Positions 1 through 8,572 of a stretch of 24,914 nucleotides of DNA are shown here, in pieces. The stretch spans positions 1 to 24,914 of the forward strand of contig CADBNE010000033.1 in the NCBI GenBank assembly GCA_902795975.1, in the 5' to 3' direction. The stretch's first letter is position 1. The number at the start of each line of letters is the position of its first letter. The notes below the pieces were generated by a model. That model was not told the DNA's origin. It made no database searches and saw nothing but the letters and a program-made list of their open reading frames with translations. The DNA is from an uncultured Erysipelotrichaceae bacterium. GTDB taxonomy: Bacteria; Bacillota_I; Bacilli_A; RF39; UBA660. The position numbers were made by a program, and so were the translations under genes.

Positions 1-1066
<1,066 letters not shown>

Positions 1067-1070
<4 letters not shown>

Positions 1071-1432
1071 GACTTTCTTTTTATATTTATACCTATCATA
1101 CTTCCAAATATAGATGATAATATAAATATTCCATAATAAATTATATTTTTAATATTTAAATATCTATATAAAAGTATGTTTAATAAAAATAATAATATTA
1201 CAAATAATATACCATGTTTTAAACCTTCTATATATCCTTTATTAGTAACTTTGCTACCTAAATAAATATTACTAAATAATGTTGTAATTATAGGCATTAT
1301 TAATAATATTATTTTAAGTAAATTATTACTTATTATATTAAAATAACTAAGTATAGTAGTAATTAAAAGTAAAAATATAAGAAGTGTAATATTAAATAAT
1401 AAAGAATAACCAATAAATTTTATATTTTTCAT
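1067..1432 (-). CDS. TIGR04086/YrzE-like integral membrane protein
   Basis: The preferred start is ATG at 1432, giving 121 residues, because GGTGAT lies just upstream on the minus strand; the longer frame from 1480 has no comparable site. Four hydrophobic segments are visible: about 6-27, 39-57, 70-88 and 96-112. The loop LGSKVTNKGYIEGLKHG matches the family pattern of a Gly-rich turn followed by a glycine-tagged helix, and the end LSSIFGSMIGINIKRK matches the GGMIGVN-type C-terminus of TIGR04086 proteins, which are widespread in Firmicutes and functionally uncharacterised. It is a single gene on the minus strand, convergent with the phosphoesterase, with which it shares a terminator. The family assignment is from remembered motifs. 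Confidence 0.7.
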
Positions 1433-1500
1433 AATATCACCATTAAAATATATGATATATATTAAAAAATTAAAACACATCTTTTAATTTATAAATATTA

Positions 1501-1509
1501 TGTTATAAT
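1501..1509 (+). promoter_or_regulatory. extended -10 promoter of the Big_2 surface protein gene
   Basis: TGTTATAAT fits an extended -10 (TGnTATAAT). No convincing -35 is seen 17 bp upstream. The predicted start near 1515 leaves a leader of about 50 nt before the GTG at 1566, longer than most in this window. Confidence 0.55.
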
Positions 1510-1565
1510 AATAATGTAGTTTAGAAAATACATCAGGATATATATAATTGGAAGGATGATTTATT

Positions 1566-3248
1566 GTGAATAGTGATTTCGAAAATGAAGAAATAGAAGA
1601 ATTAGATGATATCGAAGAAACAATTGATAATATTGACACTGACGAATTAGAAGAAGATGAAGAACCTAATAATAAAAATAAATTTATTATAGGTGGAGTT
1701 GCTTTAGGAGTAATTTTAATAGGAATTGTAATAGGATTATTAGTAAAAGTAAATAGTGGACCATATACTGTTAAATTTGATACAGATGGTGGTACTAAAA
1801 TAGAATCGCAAAAAGTAAAAAAAGGTGAAACTGTAAAAGAACCTCCTGAACCAACAAAATTAGGAAATTCATTTTTAGGATGGTATGTTGGAAATAAAGA
1901 ATATAATTTTGATAGTAGAGTAAATAAGAATTTAACAATTAAAGCTAAATGGGAGAATAATAATACTGCTGATGTAGAAGGTATTGAGTTAGATCAAAAT
2001 GAAGTAGCACTCTTACCTGGAGATACTATGCCTTTGATTGCTACAGTATTACCTAGTGATGCAAGAGATCAATCTGTTAAATGGGAAAGTTCAGATCCTG
2101 AAAAAGTAACTGTTGATGAGTATGGTAATATTAAAGCAATTGCTATAGGTTCATCAACAATAACTGCTACTACAAATGAAGGTGGATTTACTGCTAAATG
2201 TAAAGTAGTAGTATCAAATAGTGTTATTAAAGTTACAGGAATTGAAGTAGCTGAAGAAAGCATAGAAGTTGGTTCTGGTAAAACAGAAAGAATTAAAGCA
2301 TCAATTACACCAAGTAATGCTACTAATACAGGATTAATTTGGAAAAGTGATGATGAAAAAATTGCTACTGTTTCTTCTACAGGTTTAGTTACTGGAGTTA
2401 AGAAAGGTTCAACAACGATAACTGTTACAACAAAAGATGGTGGATTTGAAAAGAGAATAGAAGTATCAGTAGATGAAATAAGTCTTAAAGGCATTTCTAT
2501 GCAAGATGAATTATCTATTCAAATAGGTAAAAGTGAAAAATTAGATGTTACATTTAATCCAATAGACTATCCAGAAAAAGAATTAGTATGGAAAAGTGAT
2601 GATGAAAAAATTGCTACTGTAGATAAAAATGGTAAAGTAAATGCTAAAAAAATAGGTAAAACTACTATCACAGCAACAACAAAAGATGGTAAGAAAAAAG
2701 CAACATGTAGAGTAACAGTTGCTGAAAAAGCTGCGATTAATATTAGATTAGATAAAACAGAATTATCATTAGATGGTGGTAAAAGTGAGTATTTAAATGC
2801 TACTATTACACCAAATGATGATAGTACTAGAGGAATAGCTTGGTCTAGTAGTGATACTAGTGTAGTTACAGTAAATAATGGTAAAGTTACTGCAGTAGGT
2901 GATGGAGAAGCAACTATTACAGTTTCATCAATAGTAGATAGAAGTAAAACTGCTACTTGCAAAGTTAGAGTTACTGGAATGACTAAAAGTTATACATATA
3001 CTATTGAAGAAAAAGAAATAACACATGATTCAGAAGTAGAAGGTGGAGAACCTAGAAAAGAATTTAAATATATAATAAAAGTATATGAAAATGGTAAAGA
3101 TGTTACTTCTTCAGTAAGTTCTATAAGTGGTATACAAACAGAATCAACTGGTAGTACAATTACTGTTAGTAAAGAAGAGCAAGAAAAACTAAATTCTAGT
3201 ATAGAAATGACTATTAGTGGTAAGAAAGTTACTGTTAATAAAAAATAG
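1566..3248 (+). CDS. membrane-anchored surface protein with InlB B-repeat and four Big_2 domains
   Basis: This 560-residue protein starts at GTG with AAGGATGAT upstream (1552-1560). Residues 1-38 form a strongly acidic cytoplasmic tail, and 40-62 a single membrane helix without a cleavage site, giving a type II (N-in, C-out) anchor. Residues ~67-130 match a Listeria-Bacteroides InlB B-repeat (FDTDGG...FLGWYVGNKEY...AKW). Four bacterial Ig-like Big_2 units follow at ~136-216, 223-302, 306-385 and 390-468, each with the pattern L...G.......P......W.S.D..VATV...G.V.A...G..TIT. The last ~90 residues match no domain I recognise. Such proteins usually act as adhesins or wall-associated scaffolds. 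Big_2 units 2 and 3 share the string WKSDDEKIATV, suggesting duplication. There is no sorting signal. It forms its own transcription unit, closed by a hairpin terminator. Confidence 0.85.
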   Translation: MNSDFENEEIEELDDIEETIDNIDTDELEEDEEPNNKNKFIIGGVALGVILIGIVIGLLVKVNSGPYTVKFDTDGGTKIESQKVKKGETVKEPPEPTKLGNSFLGWYVGNKEYNFDSRVNKNLTIKAKWENNNTADVEGIELDQNEVALLPGDTMPLIATVLPSDARDQSVKWESSDPEKVTVDEYGNIKAIAIGSSTITATTNEGGFTAKCKVVVSNSVIKVTGIEVAEESIEVGSGKTERIKASITPSNATNTGLIWKSDDEKIATVSSTGLVTGVKKGSTTITVTTKDGGFEKRIEVSVDEISLKGISMQDELSIQIGKSEKLDVTFNPIDYPEKELVWKSDDEKIATVDKNGKVNAKKIGKTTITATTKDGKKKATCRVTVAEKAAINIRLDKTELSLDGGKSEYLNATITPNDDSTRGIAWSSSDTSVVTVNNGKVTAVGDGEATITVSSIVDRSKTATCKVRVTGMTKSYTYTIEEKEITHDSEVEGGEPRKEFKYIIKVYENGKDVTSSVSSISGIQTESTGSTITVSKEEQEKLNSSIEMTISGKKVTVNKK

Positions 3249-3249
3249 T

Positions 3250-3281
3250 AAAGAATAGATAATATATCTATTCTTTTTTAT
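3250..3281 (+). terminator. rho-independent terminator
   Basis: An 11-bp perfect stem (AAGAATAGATA at 3251-3261 with TATCTATTCTT at 3265-3275, loop ATA) is followed directly by a T-run. It begins right after the surface-protein stop codon. Confidence 0.8.
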
Positions 3282-3290
3282 ATATTTATA

Positions 3291-3299
3291 TGTTAAAAT
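3291..3299 (+). promoter_or_regulatory. extended -10 promoter of cysteine desulfurase
   Basis: TGTTAAAAT (TGnTAnAAT type) lies 6 nt upstream of the ribosome binding site GAGGCGAT (3306-3313). The transcript would begin almost at the Shine-Dalgarno sequence. No clear -35 is visible. Confidence 0.45.
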
Positions 3300-3316
3300 T
3301 ATCTAGAGGCGATTAT

Positions 3317-4435
3317 ATGGTTTATTTAGATTATAGTGCTACTACACCAGTAGATGATGAAGTATTAGAAAGTTTTGTTAAAGTATGTAAAAATTATCCA
3401 GGTAATCCTAATTCATTACATAAGTTAGGAGTAGATGCTAATCACTTATTGCAAGCATCAACAGAACAAATAAAAAAATTACTTAATATAGATGATTACG
3501 ATATTATATATACTAGTGGAGCTAGTGAATCAAATAATTTAGCACTTAAAGGTATATGTGATAAATATTCTAATAGAGGTAAACATATTATAACAACAAC
3601 ATTAGAACATTCATCTATAAATGAACCATTAGAATATTTAAAAACTAAAGGATTTGAAGTAAGTTATGCTAAATTAGATAGTAATGGTAAAGTAGATTTA
3701 GATGAATTAAAAAAAATAATAAGAGATGATACTATATTAGTTAGTATTAATGCTGTAAATAGTGAATTAGGTATAAGACAACCAATAGAAGAAATAGGTA
3801 AATTACTTAGTAATTATCCAAAGTGTTATTTTCATGTAGATATGACACAAGCTATAGGTAAAATAGATATTGATTTATCTAATGTAGATTTATTTAGTTT
3901 TTCTTCACATAAGTTTTATGGTATTAAAGGGGTAGGAGCTTTAATTAAAAAAAGTAAAATAATTATTGAACCTATTATACATGGTGGTAAGTCTACTACT
4001 ATATATAGAAGTGGTACTCCAGCACTACCTTTAATAGTAAGTACTGCAAAAGCATTAAGATTAGTATTAGAAAATAATAATTATGAATATGTTAAATCAT
4101 TAAATGATGATTTAAGAAATTTCTTTAATAATTATGAATTAGTAAGCGTTAATAGCAATACTTATTGTATTCCTCATATATTAAATATAAGTATCATAGG
4201 TACTAAACCAGAAACATTCTTACATGCATTAGAACAATATGAAATATATGTTTCTACAAAGAGTGCATGTTCTACAAGTAATATTAGTAGTGCTGTATAT
4301 GATATAACAAAAGATAAAGATAAAGCTTTATCTAGTTTAAGAATAAGTCTATCTTATTTAACAAGTATGGAAGATATAAAATATTTTAAGGAGGCATTTG
4401 ATAAATGCTACAACGAACTAACGAAGTTAAGATAG
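3317..4435 (+). CDS. cysteine desulfurase (IscS/NifS family)
   Basis: A PLP enzyme that takes sulfur from cysteine as an enzyme-bound persulfide for Fe-S clusters or thiolated tRNA. The start is set at ATG 3317 (372 residues) because GAGGCGAT precedes it and the protein then begins MVYLDYSATTP as the family does; the in-frame ATG at 3290 would add nine unrelated residues and lie upstream of the likely transcription start. Motifs: NPNSLHKLG; LEHSSI (H98); the PLP-ring Asp in HVDMTQA (D175); the PLP lysine in SFSSHKFYGIKG (K199); YRSGTPALP; and the persulfide cysteine in STKSACSTSN (C318). The Cys loop looks full (IscS/group I-like). Its 3' end overlaps the pentapeptide gene by 31 bases, so the two are probably co-expressed. 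The sulfur acceptor (IscU, ThiI or MnmA) is not in the window. Confidence 0.92.
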   Translation: MVYLDYSATTPVDDEVLESFVKVCKNYPGNPNSLHKLGVDANHLLQASTEQIKKLLNIDDYDIIYTSGASESNNLALKGICDKYSNRGKHIITTTLEHSSINEPLEYLKTKGFEVSYAKLDSNGKVDLDELKKIIRDDTILVSINAVNSELGIRQPIEEIGKLLSNYPKCYFHVDMTQAIGKIDIDLSNVDLFSFSSHKFYGIKGVGALIKKSKIIIEPIIHGGKSTTIYRSGTPALPLIVSTAKALRLVLENNNYEYVKSLNDDLRNFFNNYELVSVNSNTYCIPHILNISIIGTKPETFLHALEQYEIYVSTKSACSTSNISSAVYDITKDKDKALSSLRISLSYLTSMEDIKYFKEAFDKCYNELTKLR

Positions 4436-5043
4436 AAAAAACTAATATAGATAGTACAGAAGATTATATATTTGATAGTGAATTAGATAGTTATTCATAT
4501 AAAAAATTTAGTAATTGTGATTATATAACTACTGAGTATAGAGTAGACTTTGATAGTTGTTATTTTGAAAAAGTTAATTTTAGTAATTGTAATTTAGATA
4601 GATATATTTTTTCTAATTGTTATTTTAAAAATTGTGATTTTTCAAATACATCATTAAATGAATCAGGAATACATAAATGTACTTTTCACAATTGTAAATT
4701 ATTAGGTACTAATATATGTAGTTCAAGTTTAAAAAATGATATATTTTTAGGTGGGTTATTACATTATATTAATTTTACTAATAGTAATTTAATTAATATT
4801 AAATTTGATTCATGTGATTTATCATTATCTACATTTTCATATGTTAAACTTAAAAATTTAATATTTGAAGATTGTAAACTCTTAAAATCAGAGTTTATAA
4901 ATACTAAGTTAGATGGTATAGATTTTTCATCTTGTAATATAGATGAAATTAAAGTAAATTTTGATGATTTAAGAGGAGCTAGAATAAATTCTTTTCAAGC
5001 AATAGATATTTTAGTACATGAAGGTATTGATGTTATAATCTAG
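4405..5043 (+). CDS. Cys-rich pentapeptide-repeat protein
   Basis: This 212-residue protein is built of pentapeptide-type repeats in which Phe/Leu recurs every five residues (VNFSNCNLDRYIFSNC, FKNCDF, INFTNSNL, IKFDSCDL, LIFEDC, IDFSSCN), predicting a right-handed quadrilateral beta-helix at about residues 35-185. The tail DLRGARINSFQAIDIL resembles the capping segment of Qnr/YjbI-type proteins. Family members include DNA-mimic gyrase-protection proteins, but many have no known role, and nothing here proves quinolone protection. Eleven cysteines occur, mostly one residue before the Asp/Asn-Leu/Phe step. The start is supported by AAGGAGG at 4388-4394, inside the end of the cysteine desulfurase gene, so translation is probably coupled. 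There is no signal peptide; it is likely cytoplasmic. Confidence 0.8.
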   Translation: MLQRTNEVKIEKTNIDSTEDYIFDSELDSYSYKKFSNCDYITTEYRVDFDSCYFEKVNFSNCNLDRYIFSNCYFKNCDFSNTSLNESGIHKCTFHNCKLLGTNICSSSLKNDIFLGGLLHYINFTNSNLINIKFDSCDLSLSTFSYVKLKNLIFEDCKLLKSEFINTKLDGIDFSSCNIDEIKVNFDDLRGARINSFQAIDILVHEGIDVII

Positions 5044-5060
5044 TAATTTAATAATATTTA

Positions 5061-5069
5061 TGATAAAAT
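5061..5069 (+). promoter_or_regulatory. extended -10 promoter of gene at 5086
   Basis: TGATAAAAT fits TGnTAnAAT, and is 6 nt from the ribosome binding site AGGTGAT (5076-5082). A 6-bp inverted repeat (CTAGTA 5040-5045 with TACTAG 5072-5077) flanks it, but no terminator is seen after the preceding gene. Confidence 0.45.
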
Positions 5070-5085
5070 TATACTAGGTGATAAT

Positions 5086-5916
5086 ATGGATAAAAGGGAT
5101 ACAACACCAATTATTGTTAATGGTGAATTAAGAGTAAATCAAAAAAGGAATAGAACTAAAAAAGATGATTTTAAAGAACCTAAAAAGAATCCTTTTGCAG
5201 ATTTATTATTAACATTAATATGTATTGGTTTAATTGGCTATGGTGTATATACTTTAGTTAATAAAGATGATAAAAAAGAGAATAAGAAAAGTAATTCTAA
5301 TAGTAATGTTACTTCAAATGTAGAAAGTAATTCAAATAGTAATATAAAAACAATAAAATATGAAGATGTTTTAATTTTAACTAAATTAGAAAGCACAAAT
5401 CTTTATTCTAAAGCAGATTTAGCTGCTATGAATACGCAAGAAGGGTTAAGTGTAGTTAATTTATCAAATAATGCTACTATGGCTTTAGCATCTAAAATAG
5501 CTGATAAAAAAGTTGCTGATGGTAAAATATATATTACAGAAGAAGAGTTAGATAATTCTATTAAACAATTATTTGGTACTAAGGAATATATTAAAAGAGC
5601 ATTTGTATGTGGTAAAGATTTATATACACATAATCAAGAAACTAAAATGTATTATGTATTAGAAGAAAGTAATAATAAAATTACATATAGCAAATATGAT
5701 TATGTAGAAAAAAGTGAAGAAAATGGTACTTTAGTAATTAAGAATTATGTTTTATATAATGATGGAGTAAAAAGTTGGACATTAAATAATACTGCTTTAA
5801 CAGAGACAGTTACTAAAGATAATATGAAAGAAAATTTAAATTTATTAAAATATTATGAATATAAATTTAATAAAATAAATGATAATTATTATTTATCAAA
5901 TATAAGTATTAAATAG
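5086..5916 (+). CDS. membrane-anchored protein of unknown function
   Basis: No family is recognised for this 276-residue protein. The first ~35 residues are charged and predicted cytoplasmic; ~36-58 form a single membrane helix (FADLLLTLICIGLIGYGVYTL). A Lys/Asp patch and a Ser/Asn-rich low-complexity linker (~60-88) follow, and the remaining ~190 residues form a mixed alpha/beta domain predicted to lie outside the membrane (segments ...YEDVLILTKLES..., ...YYVLEESNNKITYSKYDYVEKSEENG...). The architecture (short inside tail, helix, linker, globular domain) parallels the Big_2 surface protein upstream. The start is well supported by AGGTGAT 4 nt upstream. The gene has its own promoter and its stop codon lies inside the terminator stem, so it is a monocistronic unit. 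Confidence 0.75.
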   Translation: MDKRDTTPIIVNGELRVNQKRNRTKKDDFKEPKKNPFADLLLTLICIGLIGYGVYTLVNKDDKKENKKSNSNSNVTSNVESNSNSNIKTIKYEDVLILTKLESTNLYSKADLAAMNTQEGLSVVNLSNNATMALASKIADKKVADGKIYITEEELDNSIKQLFGTKEYIKRAFVCGKDLYTHNQETKMYYVLEESNNKITYSKYDYVEKSEENGTLVIKNYVLYNDGVKSWTLNNTALTETVTKDNMKENLNLLKYYEYKFNKINDNYYLSNISIK

Positions 5917-5936
5917 ATGTTATATACATCTATTTT
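5911..5936 (+). terminator. rho-independent terminator
   Basis: A 10-bp stem, AAATAGATGT (5911-5920) with ACATCTATTT (5926-5935), loop TATAT, is followed by T-rich sequence. The stop codon TAG (5914-5916) is part of the left arm. Confidence 0.75.
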
Positions 5937-5969
5937 TATTTTTAACATAAAATTAAATAGGAGGGTTTT

Positions 5970-7166
5970 ATGTTAAAGAAGATATGGAGTAATTATAAGT
6001 TTTCAATTATATTATTATTATCTATAATAGTAGGTAGTATAATAGGAATAATATTTAAAGATAATACTGCTAAAATAGCTTTTATAGGTCAAATATTTAT
6101 TAATTTATTATTTATAATTGTTGTTCCATTAGTATTTTCTACAATAGCAAGTAGTATTGCTAATATATCTAGTATAAAAAGATTAGGTAGAATAATAAAG
6201 TATATGCTCATTATATTTATTATAACTAGTTTAATTAGCGCTATAGTGATGTTAATAGGTGTATTAATATTTAAACCTAGTGGTGCTATTATGTATGATT
6301 TAGAAAATACTAATAAAAGTATTGATATAGGTAGTAAAATTGTATCTATGTTAACAGTATCAGAGTTTTATGAATTACTATCTAAAGGAAATATGTTACC
6401 ATTAATAATATTTTCTACTATATTTGGATTAAGTATTAAATTATGTGGTAAAGAAGTATCAATAGTTAGTGATTTTTTAAATAGTTTATCTAAAGTAATG
6501 TTAAAAATGATTAGTATTATAATGTATTTAGCACCTATAGGATTATGTAGTTATTTTGCGTCTTTAGTAGGTACTTATGGACCAGAATTATTGGGAAGTT
6601 ATGCTAAATGTCTTATATTATATATATTTATGGCAATTATATATTATATAGTATTTTATTCATTATATGCATATATTGCATATAGAAAAAAAGGAGTAAA
6701 AGTATTTTATAAAAATATATTACTTTCTACTATTACATCATTAGGTACATGTTCTTCACTAGCTACATTACCATCTAATATTAAAACATGTGATAATATG
6801 AATTTACCTAAAGATGTAAGTAAATTAGTATTACCAATAGGGGCAAGTATACACATGGAAGGATCAAGTATGGCATCTATACTTAAGATAGCATTTTTAT
6901 TTTCTATATTTGGAAGACCATTTAATGGAATAAGTGATATATTATTAGCTGTTTTAGTAGCACTTCTTTCAAGCGTAGTTATGTCAGGAATTCCAGGAGG
7001 AGCATTAATAGGTGAAATGCTAATAGTATCACTTTATAATTTTCCTAGTTATGCATTTCCTATAATAGCTACCATAGGTTGGTTAATAGATAGTCCAGGT
7101 ACTTGTTTAAATGCAGTAGGAGATATACCTAGTACTATGTTAATATCTAAATTAGTAGATAAATAA
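5970..7166 (+). CDS. dicarboxylate/amino acid:cation symporter (DAACS, GltP-like)
   Basis: A 398-residue polytopic protein of the SLC1/DAACS fold, which imports acidic or neutral amino acids or dicarboxylates with Na+ or H+. Family landmarks: N-terminal IGQIFINLLFIIVVPLVFSTIASSI; the hairpin-1 serine motif as CSSLATLP (261-268); the TM7 NMDGT motif as HMEGS (295-299); hairpin-2 GIPGGA (340-345); and the TM8 motif as DSPGTCLNAVGD (374-385). The TM8 arginine that binds the acidic side chain in glutamate/aspartate carriers is Gly (G377), and the TM7 Asn and Asp are His and Glu, so a neutral or atypical substrate is likely. The start has AGGAGGG upstream. A TAAAAT box at 5948-5953 could be the -10. 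It shares a terminator with the convergent gene downstream. Confidence 0.88.
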   Translation: MLKKIWSNYKFSIILLLSIIVGSIIGIIFKDNTAKIAFIGQIFINLLFIIVVPLVFSTIASSIANISSIKRLGRIIKYMLIIFIITSLISAIVMLIGVLIFKPSGAIMYDLENTNKSIDIGSKIVSMLTVSEFYELLSKGNMLPLIIFSTIFGLSIKLCGKEVSIVSDFLNSLSKVMLKMISIIMYLAPIGLCSYFASLVGTYGPELLGSYAKCLILYIFMAIIYYIVFYSLYAYIAYRKKGVKVFYKNILLSTITSLGTCSSLATLPSNIKTCDNMNLPKDVSKLVLPIGASIHMEGSSMASILKIAFLFSIFGRPFNGISDILLAVLVALLSSVVMSGIPGGALIGEMLIVSLYNFPSYAFPIIATIGWLIDSPGTCLNAVGDIPSTMLISKLVDK

Positions 7167-7193
7167 AACTTAACAATAATTGTTAAGTTTTTT
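7165..7193. terminator. bidirectional terminator between symporter and convergent small gene
   Basis: Near-perfect inverted repeat: AAAACTTAACAAT (7165-7177) with ATTGTTAAGTTTT (7179-7191), flanked by A and T runs, so it works from either strand. The plus-strand stop (7164-7166) sits at its edge and the minus-strand stop (7172-7170) inside its left arm. Confidence 0.8.
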
Positions 7194-7478
7194 ATTTGAT
7201 ACTCTATCTAAAAATTTGGAATATTCTAACCATTTTAATACATATAATCCATCCATACTACCTAGATTTTTATTATAATTTTTATCAAGTAATATTTTTT
7301 CATATTTAATTATTTTTTCTATTTCTACAAATTTAGATAACTTTAATATTAATTTAATACGTTTTATCATCATTTTAATAATACTTAATTTAACTTTATC
7401 TTTTTCTATATCACTATCTTCTAATTTATTTTTCTTTATATAATAATTTAATAATTCTTTTTCAATTTGTTTTTTCAT
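7170..7478 (-). CDS. small charged helical protein, unknown function
   Basis: This 102-residue protein has no recognised family. It is Lys/Ile/Leu-rich and predicted nearly all helical, with an amphipathic N-terminal half (about residues 1-65) that could form a coiled coil, then DGLYVLKWLEYSKFLDRV. There is no membrane segment or signal peptide. It is likely a real gene: AGGTGATC, an extended match to the 16S 3' tail, lies just before the ATG on the minus strand, and a TTGACA -35 (7527-7522) with a TATTAT -10 (7505-7500, 16-bp spacer) precedes that. It stands alone, divergent from the ABC exporter operon and convergent with the symporter gene. The divergent arrangement makes a regulatory link to the exporter possible, but no DNA-binding helix-turn-helix is apparent. 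Confidence 0.65.
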   Translation of the reverse strand: MKKQIEKELLNYYIKKNKLEDSDIEKDKVKLSIIKMMIKRIKLILKLSKFVEIEKIIKYEKILLDKNYNKNLGSMDGLYVLKWLEYSKFLDRVSNKKLNNYC

Positions 7479-7499
7479 TTGATCACCTAATAAAATAAT

Positions 7500-7527
7500 A
7501 TAATAAACATATTAAAATATATGTCAA
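7500..7527 (-). promoter_or_regulatory. promoter of the small minus-strand gene
   Basis: On the minus strand TTGACA (7527-7522), a 16-nt spacer and TATTAT (7505-7500) form a sigma-70-type promoter about 15 nt from the ribosome binding site. Confidence 0.5.
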
Positions 7528-7584
7528 AATGTAGTATAATTATTAATGTTAAAATTGATTGACATATTTGACAATTATTGTTGA

Positions 7585-7613
7585 TTGTATGCAACTATTA
7601 TTTTTAGTATAAT
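7585..7613 (+). promoter_or_regulatory. promoter of the ABC exporter operon
   Basis: TTGTAT (7585-7590), a 17-nt spacer and TATAAT (7608-7613) form a good vegetative promoter, 9 nt from GAGGTGA (7623-7629). Just upstream, 7559-7581 holds two TTGACA hexamers 9 bp apart and a small palindrome, ACAATTATTGT (7571-7581), a candidate operator. Confidence 0.65.
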
Positions 7614-7633
7614 TTATATATTGAGGTGAAATT

Positions 7634-8572
7634 GTGACAAAAATTATTGAAGTAAAAAATTTAGTTAAAAAATATAAAAATAATACTGCTGTAGATGGTA
7701 TTACTTTTGATGTAGAAGAAGGAGAAATATTGGGATTATTAGGACCAAATGGTAGTGGAAAATCTACTACAATAAATTGTCTTTTAGCACTTTTAAAATA
7801 TAGTGAAGGAGATATACGTATATTTGGTGAAGAAATGGATTCAGATAGTTATGATATAAAATCTAAAATAGGTGTTGTATTTCAAGATGTATCTGTTTTT
7901 GATGAATTAACTGTATATGAAAATATAGATTATTTTTGTGGTCTATATATAAAAGATAAAAAAATGAAGAAAGAATATGTAGAAGATGCTATTAAATTAG
8001 TAGGCCTAGAAAATTATAAAAAATATTATCCAAAACAATTATCAGGTGGATTATTAAGAAGACTTAATATAGCATGTGGTATATCTCATAAACCTAAATT
8101 AATATTTTTAGATGAGCCAACAGTAGCTGTAGATCCACAAAGTAGAAATAATATATTAGATGGTATTAAGTCTTTAGCACGTAATGGAGCTACTATAGTA
8201 TATACTACACATTATATGGAAGAAGTAGAAATATTATGCAGTAGAGTTATAATACTAGATAAAGGAAAGATAATTGCTAGTGGTACTTGTGATGAATTAA
8301 AAGAATTAGCATCTATAGAAGAAAAAATAACAGTTGAAATAAATGATATTGAGAATGAATATATAGAAAAAATAAAAAGCTTAAAAAATGTACATGAAGT
8401 TACATATAATGATAATCTATTATTAATAACATATGATAAGGGTAAAAATAATTTAGTTAAAATAATGGATTTTATGAAAGATAATAATCTTGATTATAAT
8501 AAAATATTTTCAGAACGTCCTACACTTAATGATGTATTCTTAAAACTTACTGGAAAGGAATTAAGAGACTAA
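7634..8572 (+). CDS. ABC-2 type exporter, ATP-binding protein
   Basis: The 312-residue ATPase of a predicted multidrug, lipid or peptide exporter. Visible motifs: Walker A GPNGSGKST (37-45), Q-loop VVFQD (Q84), signature LSGGLLRRL (136-144), Walker B LIFLDEP (156-162) with D-loop AVDP, and H-loop TTHYME (H193). The C-terminal ~80 residues (from ~225) form the extra domain typical of the CcmA/DrrA-like subfamily, ending RPTLNDVFLKLTGKEL. The start is GTG with GAGGTGA upstream, and the frame begins the usual way (IIEVKNLVKKY). Its stop and the next ATG overlap as TAATG, so the three genes 7634-10858 form one translationally coupled operon. Substrate is unknown. Confidence 0.93.
   Translation: MTKIIEVKNLVKKYKNNTAVDGITFDVEEGEILGLLGPNGSGKSTTINCLLALLKYSEGDIRIFGEEMDSDSYDIKSKIGVVFQDVSVFDELTVYENIDYFCGLYIKDKKMKKEYVEDAIKLVGLENYKKYYPKQLSGGLLRRLNIACGISHKPKLIFLDEPTVAVDPQSRNNILDGIKSLARNGATIVYTTHYMEEVEILCSRVIILDKGKIIASGTCDELKELASIEEKITVEINDIENEYIEKIKSLKNVHEVTYNDNLLLITYDKGKNNLVKIMDFMKDNNLDYNKIFSERPTLNDVFLKLTGKELRD

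Noticed and set aside
2069..2962. Two long open frames on the minus strand (2069-2494 and 2567-2962)
   Set aside because: They lie antisense inside the Big_2 domains of a well-supported surface protein, have no ribosome binding sites, and their Val/Leu/Ser-rich repetitive products mirror the repeated sense codons.
7171..7581. ACAATnATTGT appearing in both the terminator (7165-7191) and the exporter promoter as a shared operator
   Set aside because: The terminator copy is explained by the stem, and such short A/T palindromes are expected by chance at this base composition.
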